Position numbers and translations under genes: made by a program. From NCBI GenBank assembly GCA_010645155.1, contig CM021320.1:2894535-2958534 (forward strand): a DNA stretch of 64,000 bases, in the 5' to 3' direction. Shown here piece after piece: positions 1-10,700 of this stretch. Below the pieces are notes generated by a model. That model saw only the letters and a list, made by a program, of their open reading frames with translations, was not told the DNA's origin and did no database searches. The stretch's first letter is position 1. Each line of letters opens with the position of its first letter. This stretch comes from Tigriopus japonicus (taxonomy: Eukaryota; Arthropoda; Copepoda; Harpacticoida; Harpacticidae).

Positions 1-368
1 CAAGGTTCAATTTTAGGTCCGCTCCTGTTTATTCTCTTTATTGCTCCTCTCCAGAAGTTTAGAACAAAAGACAGTATTTCTACATATGCTGATGACAGAA
101 AATTAGTTTGTGGAAGGAATGGTCAAGACTTAAAACGTTTAGTTGAGGACTTGGAGAAAGTCTACTCTTGGGTTGCAACCAAGTAACGTTTAAAGCCAAG
201 TTGAGTAACATGGCTTTAAACGGGATGCAATTCTGCGCAATGACGTATAGACGACAAATTTGGATATACCAACTCAAAGACATTGGAGATGGAGGCTGTG
301 AAATAGAGCGGGTATCGTCCATAAGGGATTTAGGAGTTGTCATCCAAGATGATGGAAAGTTTGATGAG
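1..368 (+). pseudogene. Non-LTR retrotransposon reverse transcriptase, interrupted copy (5' part)
   Basis: The first 185 bases read in frame 1 as the core of a LINE-type reverse transcriptase: QGSILGPLLFILFIAPLQ followed by the catalytic YADD box (about 88-99). The frame stops at 184-186 and a short foreign stretch (about 176-198) breaks it. The homologous sequence resumes and runs to about 368, where the hAT-like element at 369-1211 has been inserted; the rest of the copy continues at 1222. The copy enters from the left edge, so its 5' end is not visible. It is closely similar in DNA to the copy at 49.9-51.6 kb. It is dead because of stops, the insertion and truncation. The LINE clade (jockey, CR1 or other) was not determined. 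Confidence 0.85.
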
Positions 369-1211
369 CAGAGACAGGAAGTTTAGACGAATAAAACTGT
401 CAAATTAGACGAAAAAAGATGAATGAAATTGCCCGATTAAATGAAAAAAGACGAACAAAATTGCCCGATTAAATGAAAAAAGACGAAAAAAAAAGCCTCC
501 ATTCAACGAAAAAAAACCGTCTTTCACGGTAAAAAATAACTAACGAATTGCCTGTAAAGAGGTTACAAAGAGCCTTAAACTGCTGCCCATAAAGTAGACG
601 AAAAGTGTGTTCCATTTGAGGGGAAACAGCTGCTCTGTGTAAAACTACAAAATATACAAAAGAAAGGAAGGAAAAGTGCCAAATGAGCAAGAAATGGTCA
701 GTGGTAAATATTAATTTAAAAAAAAACCTGTTCAAAAAGAGTTCAAAACCACCCTTTTTTCAACGTTTTCAGTTGAGCAATATTTTATGGCAAATTTGCT
801 GACACTTAATTGTTCGCATAGTCGGATACCTTTTTTCAATCCAATAGTGGCCTTTTCTTTCCGTGTCTGTCGGGAAACCCTACGAGTTAAAATTTAAGTG
901 TGGATCATATTTTGTTCGAGCAAAAACGCAACTGACAATCAAACTATTACTTTGGCCCAAGTTTTGGCGTTGAACTTTTTTGAAAGTGTCTATTTAATTT
1001 TAAATTTGAGAAAAAAAACTTAAAATCCAAGAAATTTTTCCATTTTTCACTAATCAGACGAAAAAATTGAGTAAAATTGCCGGATTAGACGAAAAAAGAC
1101 GAATAAAATCCAAATTAGATGAATAAATTCGTCGCGACGAATAAGGTTAAAAAAGACGAATAAAGACGAAAAAAGACGAATTCGTTTATTTGTCTAAAGT
1201 TCCTGTCCCTA
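369..1211. mobile_element. hAT-like non-autonomous DNA transposon inside the LINE copy
   Basis: The left end CAGAGACAGGAAGTTTAGAC (369-388) is matched by the inverted right end, which read as reverse complement is TAGGGACAGGAACTTTAGAC (ending at 1211). The flanking host repeat TGATGAG occurs at 362-368 and 1215-1221, as expected for a target duplication of 7-8 bp. Removing the segment restores the LINE sequence seen in the 50-51 kb copy. The interior is AT-rich, contains many copies of a GACGAAnAAA-like word near both ends, and has no transposase frame. A related right terminus lies at about 36590-36628. Ends, spacing and duplication size point to the hAT superfamily; this is inferred from end structure only. 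Confidence 0.7.
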
Positions 1212-1221
1212 TAATGATGAG

Positions 1222-1862
1222 CATATCAAGTTGAAAGTTGGTAAGGCATTTCAAACGTGCGGCTTGATCTATCGCTATCTAAGTCCAGAGTTAGTATTAC
1301 GATGCTAACTCTGTACAAGTCGATTGTTCAACCGCATCTTGAATATGCTTCCCCCATTTGGGCTCCAATGATTTCGACAAGTTTGCAAAAGGTCGAGCAC
1401 GTCCCAAGATGTTTCACTAGGAACATCACAGGGATGAGAGAGCTCTCATATTGGGAGAGGCTCCAGAAGTTAGGGCTGTACAGTACTCAGAGAAGGTATG
1501 AAAGGTATCTGATACTGTATGTCTTCAAGAGCATTCATGGGCTCTGTCCCAACCCAGGCTTTGAGATCAGTTGTAGCGATCGTAGAGGTTTTACGCGTGT
1601 TCTGGGAGCACCTCCAAGGGAATCGAGGCTAGTTCGAACAATGAAGTCCTCCTCTCTTCTTAAGATCAGGATTGATCTAATGTTCTTGATCTTCTTCAGA
1701 TCAAGACAGGATTGAAATTTTTTTAAAATACCATTCTTGACCAACCCACTATTCAAGGGTTGTACAGCTCTGCCAACAGTAACTCATTGGTAAATCAAAT
1801 TTCGGATCAACGTTAATTACATAAATTATATTTCATCATTTCAATCATTATTGTTTCATATG
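1222..1862 (+). pseudogene. Non-LTR retrotransposon, 3' part of the interrupted copy
   Basis: Continuation of the LINE fragment after the hAT insertion. Codons at about 1257-1640 encode the C-terminal region downstream of the reverse transcriptase (LYKSIVQPHLEYASPIWAPM, then NITGMRELSYWERLQKLGL), almost identical in order to the copy at 50.9-51.6 kb. After the frame decays, 1730-1862 is a non-coding tail that recurs at about 42870-42985 (shared words include GCCAACAGTAACTC and TGCATAAATTATATTT-like sequence). That recurrence suggests the tail belongs to a repeat family rather than to host sequence. Confidence 0.75.
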
Positions 1863-2243
1863 TAGATGTGTAAGAAGATCAATCCCAAATCGAAAGGAAT
1901 CGACGTAATTAAGGCACATCCCGAGGTCATTGCAAAGAACATCTCTTCCACTAAACTGCATACTGTTGTGTATAGGTCAACTTCATACAGATTAGGAAAG
2001 AGCGAGGGACTGATGTTGGAAAAGCCACTTGAGAAGAAAAAGTCGGCAATCGGCCAAGTCGAGAGGCGATTCTTCTGAGATCATCTTTCCTCTTCCTTTG
2101 CCCTTAATCGGAAAGCACACCCTCCAGCATTGTGAACGAGCTTCGTGTCATTAGACCTATGTTATGAGTGTTGTTGTTCCCCGACTTTTAACAAACATTA
2201 CAAAATCATTTGAAGGTGCCATCTATAATTGTTTTTGTTTCAG
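1863..2243. other. Gap: upstream region and 5' intron of K2P-A
   Basis: No coding signal is recognised. A polypyrimidine-rich acceptor (TTGTTTTTGTTTCAG) ends at 2243, so this stretch is probably intron or promoter leading into the exon that carries the upstream ORF and the K2P-A start. Confidence 0.5.
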
Positions 2244-2256
2244 ATTTTTCATCATC

Positions 2257-2379
2257 ATGGGTCGACGTCAATCCAAGCAATTGATGATGTTCGGAGTGTT
2301 CATGTTATTCATGGCTTTACTCTTAATTATGCTCACCAAGTTTAGCTGCAACTTGTCCGATCATGCTCAATGTTGGTGA
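2257..2379 (+). CDS. Upstream ORF: 40-residue single-span membrane microprotein
   Basis: This 40-codon ORF starts at an ATG in strong context (A at -3, G at +4) 13 bases after a good splice acceptor (exon start 2244). It ends 37 bases before the K2P-A start codon in what appears to be the same exon. The peptide has a basic N-terminus (MGRRQSKQ), one hydrophobic helix at residues 10-27 rich in Met, Leu and Phe, and a short tail with an N-glycosylation sequon (NLS, residues 32-34) and two cysteines (31 and 39). This is the layout of a small type I/III membrane peptide. No family is recognised. It may be a translated microprotein, a translational brake on the channel, or chance; composition and position make chance less likely. 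Confidence 0.5.
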   Translation: MGRRQSKQLMMFGVFMLFMALLLIMLTKFSCNLSDHAQCW

Positions 2380-2416
2380 TTCAACTTAAAGTGCTATTAA
2401 CATTCATTGATCTACA

Positions 2417-5165
2417 ATGGCTGCTCATCCTCCAAGACATCCACCTCAAATCTTCAATGATTATGGGGAACCCATTGAAGCACCTCCAGCGCCCACTAAA
2501 GGCCAAACTTGCCTTAAAGTCTTGGGATCCATTTTTAGCTTTTTGTTCTCCCACATCGGATTGCTATCCCTTGTGGTGGGCTATTGCTTCTTGGGTGCAT
2601 TCATATTTGAAGAACTAGAACGCTACAATGAAATTGAAGTGAAACGAAACATGACCAGAACCAGGGAAGCCGTTACCGAATCCTTGTGGCATATCACACG
2701 GTAGGTTTTTTTTAGATAAAAAGATGCGACATGAGAAAACCTCTTTTGTTATCTTCTTGCGTATTACAGAAATATGCAAGTATTGAGTCAAGATAATTGG
2801 ACTTCCGAGGTTGTAACTGAGTTGAGGACTTTCGAGAAGAATCTGATCATCGCCTTAAAAGAACGGGGTTGGGATGGCAGTGAGGATGAAACTCAAGTGA
2901 ATTGGACCTTTGCGGGATCTCTTTTCTACTCCATTACTGTCATTACCACAATAGGTGATTCTCATGTCCTTGGATGACGATAAGTTTCAAACATGATCAT
3001 TATAAAGAAACCTGCCATTTTTGTCACACAATTCAACACACCTTGCATTGGGTGCCCATAGGTACTGGTACCTAGGTGCCCTGTATTGCTCTCAAAATGA
3101 ACAACTCGCTTTCACAACAAACTTCGTGAAGAAAATTAAGTTGAGCTTCAATTTATGAGAAAAGGTGACAGTCTGCGCCATCTTGTGTTAACATAAGTCT
3201 GACTACGTCCACGAAATCTTGGTCTTAACTCATGAGCACTCAGCATCATTTTTGAATTTAATTCTTAATACAATAATGTGATGTTGTAGCTCCAATAGAC
3301 TCGAAATATAAAAAAATCAATTTCAAGATCAAGGTTGCAATTTTGGCAAGAAGTTTACGAGGAGCTCTAACATCGGGAGATTTTGCCATTGTTTTGCCTC
3401 TATCTACAGAAGCTTATTGATCCCATGCGGTTCTTTCCCTCCATCTAGTGACAAAATTCAAAGCTGTGACTTGAATCTCTACCAATTTCCAATTTCCAGG
3501 GTATGGCCATATTGCACCTAAGACGGCAGTGGCCAAGATTGTGACCATATTCTACGCCATCATGGGTATTCCATTGACTGTCCTCTGTTGGTCGAATATT
3601 GGTGATGCCATGGCCAATGCATTCCGGTTCTGTTACTGGAGAATTTTCTGCTATCTTTGTACAAAGAAACCTAAAAAACGTCGGAGACGTCCAATGAGTC
3701 GACCACCTCAAAGATCGTAAGCCTTTTTTTTGTTCAAATGTCACAAGACCAATTCATGGTTTACACTTGGGCTTTATGTAATTATAGAATGTCAATGCGA
3801 AGTCCTACCAGAGGTCAATCCCTTCGGAGATCTCAAAGGACAAGCCAGAAATCCGACGATACAGCTCGAACAGATAGCACCTTGTCATATTCAGAGGCAG
3901 AAAGGTTTGCAATTATTCTGAACTCAACCTTGAACACACATTCTTATTAATCAAGTAACGTTCTCATAGATGTTACGAAGAATCCATGAACAAAGATATC
4001 ATTGACAAGAACATCCCCACCAAGAAAAATGACAAAGATGGTGACCTAGACATAGCCAATCAAAACGACATTTCTCCTGCTCAGGACAAGAAAATGTCCA
4101 CGGCGTCGCGGATTTCCCGAGGCCTTGGGTTAAGAAGAAGTGATCGGGAATCACAGAAATCCCAAAAGAGCACTCATTCTGCCGGATTGGATTCTGTTCA
4201 ATCGGTCACAATATCCGGAGGGACTTTGCCTAATCGAGGGTTGACCATGCGACAATTTTCGGCACCTAATGTTCGACTTGATCGCGTACCCGAAGATGAT
4301 TGGCTGGCTGCGGATCCTTATTACTACGACGATTACTACAGTGAGGATGAACAAGATGATTACTCCCGAAAGTCCGTGCCCATTTGGTTATCGCTACTCT
4401 TGGTTGTGGCTTACATTGTGTGGGGATCCTATATTTTTCGAGTAAGTTTGGGATCGAGGCTTGAAATTTATAGAGAGATATTTATTCTTCGCACCTTTGG
4501 GAGCGACTAAAAAGGGAATGGTCTCAAAAATAGATACAATTATTTCCAGATTTCCCCGAGGGAAAGATCAAGGCTTAAAAGAGCCTCGTGGGATATTCCC
4601 GATCTATTTTGAAACCCTAAACTTTTGAACACAATGTGTGAATATGCTTTGCATGCAACTATTGACCTTTTAAGAATGTCTTTCTTGCATTGCAAATATC
4701 TTGCCTAAAATTCTAGATTTACAATTCCTTAATGAACTAGAAATATGCTTTAAGTCAATATTCAGAGTATACTTTTAGTTTATGGAGCATGTTTTCACAT
4801 TAAAAAGAAACACACAAGCTAGCCTCGAATTATATTTTTTTTATTTTATTGACACCTAAAGTTCTTTTCATTTGGGTAATTTTCTTCTTTTTTCATTTAA
4901 GGATTGGGAAGGTTGGTCGTTGTTGGATAGTGCCTATTTTTGCTTCATTACTTTAACCACCATCGGTTTCGGAGATCTGGTGCCAAACCAACAAAGTGAG
5001 GATGGGGAGATCCGGATTGCTTTGTGCTCATTGTATTTGCTCTTTGGCATTGCCATGATAGCCATGAGCTTCAATTTGGTCCAAGAACAAGTGATCAATA
5101 ACGTAAAGGATCTCGGAAAACAACTTGGCATTCTCAAAGACGACGATGAAGACGAGGATTACTAA
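2417..5165 (+). CDS. Two-pore-domain potassium channel, TWiK type (K2P-A)
   Basis: Six coding exons give a closed frame of 512 residues: 2417-2700, 2770-2954, 3500-3716, 3788-3904, 3970-4441 and 4902-5165. All junctions are GT-AG with matching phase. Order of parts: cytosolic N-terminus; membrane span 1 at about residues 44-68; extracellular cap with sequons NMT and NWT and the conserved SLWHIT; pore 1 with filter TTIGYG (residues 154-159), split in the first Gly codon by a phase-1 intron; span 2; an unusually long Ser/Arg-rich cytosolic loop of about 200 residues; span 3; pore 2 with filter TTIGFGD (444-450); span 4; and an acidic C-terminus. K2P channels dimerise and carry background K+ current at the plasma membrane. 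Both filters are canonical, so the channel should conduct. It resembles the nematode TWK-18/arthropod TWiK group; the exact orthologue was not resolved. An AATAAA lies at 5366-5371. Confidence 0.92.
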
Positions 5166-5172
5166 GGTTTTC

Positions 5173-7746
5173 TCAATCTAATACAATGACTTTGTTTCCG
5201 AAAAGTTGAGAATAATTTTTCTTGAACCATTGATGTGGTCCTCTGCAACGTGGTAGAACACCCTTCATTACTATTAACGTTAAAGGTTCCACGATCAATC
5301 CCATGATCAGACATAAGATCGACTGATACCCCGATTTCAAATCGTCAAGAAATATGTAATACATCAATAAAGGCAAGTAAACCAATTGGTGTTGAAAGAA
5401 ATGAATCCAAGGGTTGATGCCGATGATCTTTTCCCCCGTATTTGTTAAAGAATTTGGTATTATACAGTCCGAAGTGTTGGGGCTGTACTTTAGAAGAAGG
5501 GGATCCAGATGTCTCCAAGCCGTTTTGACCATGTGTTTGTACGTTTGAGATGATCCAGCAGATGAAGGAATTCGTTGGATCAAGTCTTGTTCTGCAATTT
5601 GATCCTTTGATTGTCTGTTGACACTTTTCGTGATGTGTTTTTGACTTCTTTGCCGAGAATTAATTTGCGGGTCGGACGAGGAGCGCTTTCGAATGCTGCT
5701 TTTTGTTGATGCCAAATCATCGCCATCAATGTCTTGGCTATCTCCGAGTACGTCAAAGTTGAATCTTCGTCGGAGGGAAAGACTTCGGTGCAATTTTCTC
5801 ATGGATCGAGCGGCTTCAAAGAGATCTTGATCGGACTTTTGCTCGAAGATTAAGTCAAACATCTCACTTTTCATTTCTTTTGACGTCGGAACATCTTCAT
5901 CCTCGAGAACACGAGGTTCGGGAACGATTAATGGGTAGAGTCGATCAGGCATGTTCCCTCTCATTTGGGAAGAGGAATTCGCCCGAGAATCGGTCGGAAT
6001 GAGATTTGTGCTGCAGGGTCTGTCAGCCAAATTTAATGAAAAGTTCGGACCACATCAGTGTCAATGCTTTGAACAATTTCCATCCATTTGAGGGGGCAAA
6101 ATGATCATTTTTGGTCCTTCAACGAGCTCCAGAGCGAGCTATCGAGAGCAACATTTTAGACTTTCAAAAATGGGGGTTTGCATTAACAATTTTGCTTGAT
6201 CATACCCTTCAAAGACTGTGAGATGTCTAACCCTTTGAATTGTCAGATGTGTACTCGGAGGGTCTTTACAAATATGGTTCCTAAAAATTTGGCTGACAGA
6301 CCTTATTAAGGAGTCCTCACAGGATGAAGAGATTTGGATGCAAGATACGGGAGTGCTGTCAGAGTCATCGATAAACCCGTTCAACTCGGAAGATTGCAAA
6401 TCTTTCCGTCTCTTGACTCTTTGAGCTTCATTGGCAAGACTCGATTCCGACGTTGGATGCACTCTATTCTGTTGCAATTGCCCGAGACACTGAAGAGAAA
6501 CCAAACCTCGTCTGAAACCCCGCGTTTGTTCTTGTTCCAAGGAAAATTGCGGGGAAAGGAATACCACATTGGGTTTCTCCAATGGTGTCAAGTGCTCACA
6601 CGGAACCTCAATGGAGGAAATGAGAATATTACAAATGGGACAGACCTGCATGGATCGATGTCGTTGCGACCGACAGGGTTTTCTACAAAGGCACGATTGG
6701 TTTGCATTTTGTCGTGGCGATTTGGTCTTGCTTTCGGTGGGACGATTAGCTAAATGTTGGATCCAGAATTTTAGAGCGAGGTAATTGACAAACAGACATT
6801 GAGCAGCCAGAATCATCACGCTAGCGGAGTGATATCGACTCCACATGGTTTGAAATTGTTCCACAGAACAATATATTGAGGAGGAACTGTTTGACTCTGA
6901 AATGTCTGTGGTTGAGTAACCGATCCCAAAGGCCACACTAGTGATCCCAAGGGCCACGTATATCCAAGAAAAGACTTCAGTTAGTCGCTCAACACCAAGT
7001 TCCAGCAATAACAATTTGCGAGTGGAACACAATTTCAAGGTGAAGAGCCATAGATGTTTGAAACTCAAGATGCCGAGGTTCAGAGCGATAGGAACGTTCC
7101 AAATGTGACAGAGAATCTTTGGAACAACACCATTTGTGGCCAATTTCCAACAAAACGTTTGGATCACGATCAAAGCCGATGCGATTGTGAGCAAAGACAA
7201 CGCAATTTGAATTCTTTTACTCGGAGAAGAACTTGGACCCCCTTCTGAAGGGCTAATGATTTTGTAGAAATGGTAAACGGCTACGAAAATCAACAAACAA
7301 ACCACCACAATGGAACCAATTTGCTGGCTTAGCTCATTGGGATAGTAGACCACATTCGTGAGATCTTTAGGCAAACTGGAGGTGAAGGTGATGATGTGGT
7401 TTATGGTCCAATTTGTCGTTTCTACAGCTTCTGGCTTTGAAGAGTGAAACAGTAATTTCTCAGACCATGAATCAAAAGGCGGGTCAGTAGTGGGTGTGGT
7501 GGGTATTGGTACGTCATTATAGCCGTGAGTCAGTCTTTGGGGAAAGTCAGTCGGTTTGGTACGCCAGAGTATTCTTGGGATGCCTGTTTTCAGATCAGTG
7601 TCCGAAAACGAATGTTGAAGCTTTTCGTGAGGAAATTTGGACTTTGGGTGATGGAAAAGCCCAAACGGATCAATCACATTGGCACGAGGAAAGGCCAGAG
7701 CGGCTAAAAAAGTATTTATAGGCATTTTCGTCACATCACAAATCAT
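5173..7746 (-). CDS. Probable seven-span membrane protein with very long loop between spans 5 and 6 (orphan)
   Basis: Two exons (7746-6302 and 6010-5173) join in phase and give 760 residues. The N-terminal about 140 residues are likely extracellular (sequon NWT at 112) but no clear signal peptide is seen. Hydrophobic segments lie at about 144-163, 178-200, 210-240, 255-277, 305-329, 684-704 and 710-733. A Cys at the start of segment 3 (213) and one before segment 5 (293) sit where class A receptors form their disulfide. The about 350-residue region between segments 5 and 6 is Ser/Arg-rich and holds a cysteine cluster (CLCRKPC...CPIC, about residues 352-372). No DRY or NPxxY motif is visible; EPLTLI occupies a comparable spot in segment 7. 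It could be a very divergent receptor or another multi-pass family; function is unknown. The gene is convergent with K2P-A. The intron has inverted-repeat ends (see findings). Confidence 0.7.
6011..6301 (-). repeat. Intron with 18-bp terminal inverted repeats (introner-like)
   Basis: On the coding (minus) strand the intron opens GTCTGTCAGCCAAATTT at the donor and closes AAATTTGGCTGACAGAC followed by CCTGCAG at the acceptor. With the bordering G/C the arms (6285-6302 and 6017-6034) are an 18-bp perfect inverted repeat. Donor and acceptor are phase 2 and restore one continuous protein. The interior shows no coding similarity and no direct repeat flank was found. Either a short transposable element created the intron, or the repeat pairs the two splice sites in the RNA. 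Confidence 0.7.
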
Positions 7747-10700
7747 TCACAAAATCGTGAAAGGTCTTGAAGGAAGTGAATGCCATCAAAACAAGGTCAA
7801 GCAGTCTCTTTTGCTCTCTCTATCTTGCTCTTTTTGAAACAGAGAACTGACGGAACTTGCGTTTCCATGGCGACTTCTTGGCAATTCCTCCTCACCAACA
7901 CGATATTACATTCGACCCTCATCGATCACATTCTAAAATATCGAGATTAAGCGCCATCATACTTCAGCATAATCGGATAACAAAGTTTCATTTGTGTCAA
8001 TTTTATCGTTATATCCGACAGAGGTTTGATCTTGTCGGCAAATCAAGCTCACATTCAAGTCACGCATCAAGAAAGGTATTCCAATATTATCTTGTCCGGA
8101 TCAGAATATCACTTGCTGCTAAGTTATAAAACATTTTTTTTCTCATATACTGAATTTTGAACCTATCAGTTGAAAACTCTGCAACATCAAAAATGTACCG
8201 GATCTGCGTTAATTTTTTACGAAGCCATGTATCTTTCACCAATGAAACATCGCAATTGAATGCATCACATCAAACCAACAAAATTCATGAAAGCCCCCAA
8301 AACATGGGGGTACTAATAACAAGGTTTTTCAAAAGCCCTCTGAGCCGCGAATATTCTTAATCCAACTTTAAGAATGTGATAGCATTTCCACGAGATTTCT
8401 CCCACCTCAATTTGCGTTTGAAGTAAACGAGCCAGACGCGTTACTTTTCCCAAAGCTTCACTCACTCCACTTGATGAGGCTCTTTGGAGCGATGTCTCAA
8501 ATGAATCCTCCGTTTCTTCTCATAATCTTCGTGGAATCTCTACCTTTCAAGAGAAGGCACCTCAAGTTCCCTCCCTCCATAACAAGTTTGTAGTACTGCA
8601 AGTAGAAACAGTCTGCTTTAATCAAGGCGGTTGAAAGGAAACTCTTTTCATACGAGTAAATTCTTTACGTCAGAGGGACAGATCTCTGTCAAAGTTCGAC
8701 CTTCTTGGGGCAGTTCAAGGCCGGTTCCTTCGTGTCTTGTCGGCGAGGGAATTTGTTCCCATTTTATCTGGGACCACATACTACATATGGCATACATACT
8801 ACTAGTGCTGTTGCACATTGTACACAAATATGTACTGAACGCGACATGTCGAGCCATGTCCAAAGACTGAAGGCTGAGGCCGCTTCCCAAACGAAATTCC
8901 TCCCCAAGACATGTCGTCAAACACAGAGATAATAGCCATTTGTAAATTGCACTTTTTGCCTCTTTGAGCAGCCTAAACATCGAGACAAGCTCGACTAGAA
9001 ATCGTAATTCGATTTTGCTCATGTTTTCCTACAATTCTCTCTGCTCGTAATTTGCTTTTTCTGGGGATCAACGAGGAGCAAAATTAATGAAAATCTCGGA
9101 CGCGCCAAAAACGGCCGAGCTTGATCTTGTTCACATAACAATGCACCCAGAAATAAGAAGACCTCACTCATCATCTGTCATGAATTTCTTCAGAATTAGG
9201 CCATCAAACTAAATGGACCTTGTCGTCTTTCGCGTCTCCAGCACATCTGCTCTGCGCCAATTTCGAATAAGTCTTTTTGGAACAAAGTTTCATTGTTTGA
9301 ACCCTCCTAACACGATCGCGAAGGGATCGAATAGTTGAACGAGCCAGAAGGACGGAGACGAAAAGTTCCAGATTTCTGCTTGATTAAATCAATCTCCATC
9401 GTTGAGCCAGAGCAACCAGGTAGTACACATGTGTGTGTGTGAAGTAGAAATGGAACTCGACGACGGGGAACGCGATCGTGGAATGCATGTCATATCGGAA
9501 CGACCATTTTTCATCCGACATTGTTCCTTGATTTCAATCGGCCCACTCCTCTCTTTTCAGGCATTGGATTCAAGTAAGTTGTAAATGGGAAAAGGGACGA
9601 TTGGATCGAAGGAACGGGGAGGGAAAAGGAACTAGGGGATCGCACTCTTTCGATCTCGAGTGGGCTAGTATTGATTTCGGTTGACGAAGATCAATCGTTT
9701 CGTGGGTTGCTTTTGATTTGAATGACATGTGCCACTTTTGTGCATACAAATTCGTGAAGTCGTCTGAATGTTCACTCTACCTACACAGATGGCACTCGAG
9801 TAAAAGTTCGCTTCCGGAGCTCTGGTCACAAAGTGCTTGTTGCGAATTGAGGGACAAATAAAACGATAATGTGGGAGGCTTTCGAGTATTGGCTTTCACC
9901 ATTGGATCTTGCTCGAAATGGCCTCTTGTTAACCGCCTTCGTGCAACTGGGAATTGCTTCATAATAGCCGTTGGAGATGGTAAAAACATCTTCTCATGTC
10001 CACGTCTGCCAAGATTTGTTCCAACAAACCCTCGACAAGTTTTCCATTCCCGCTAAAAAGTTCGTCAATGACACTTTCACTGAGATTGCTTGCTAATAGG
10101 ATGACTTTAAGGTCTACGGTTCTCAGCAAAACGAGGAGGAAAAACTTATGCCTCAAGTCCAAATCCACGTTCGTGTCATCCACCTCCGCAAAGTAAAAAA
10201 AGTTTTCGTCTTCTATAATTTATCTCAACGTCGAATTGGTTTTGATTTTTCAAAGTACACTCCACAAACACGAACTTTGACATTTTCAATGGTTGTGGTT
10301 TAAACATGAACGAACATAAAACTATAAAGGACTTCAAAAGTTTGAATACGGTTTCCATTACTTACGCAGAGATTCTTCACAAATGCAAGTGAACTCACAG
10401 ATCAGTCGTATTTCATCATTACTTTCATAAGATATGGACTTTGTAATAAGTACCATAGATAACCTAATTATAGAGCTCTCAGCTCTGTTTCCGCATTGAA
10501 GTGTCCCCTTCAAAGGAAAGAATAGAAAAATTCTACCAAACCATTGTTTAAAAACGAAGCTTTGAAAGCTTATACCACATAGAGAGATATACTACTATAT
10601 AGATATCCTCTCTAATAGTAATTCTCGAGATCCTGAAATACAGAAGTTGTACATAAAGGTACAAATTTTTCTGGTACAGGACATTTCTAACTATTCAACA

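Noticed and set aside
3050..3095. Palindrome around TAGGTACTGGTACCTA in a K2P-A intron
   Set aside because: It is short, isolated, and has no flanking duplication or further structure.
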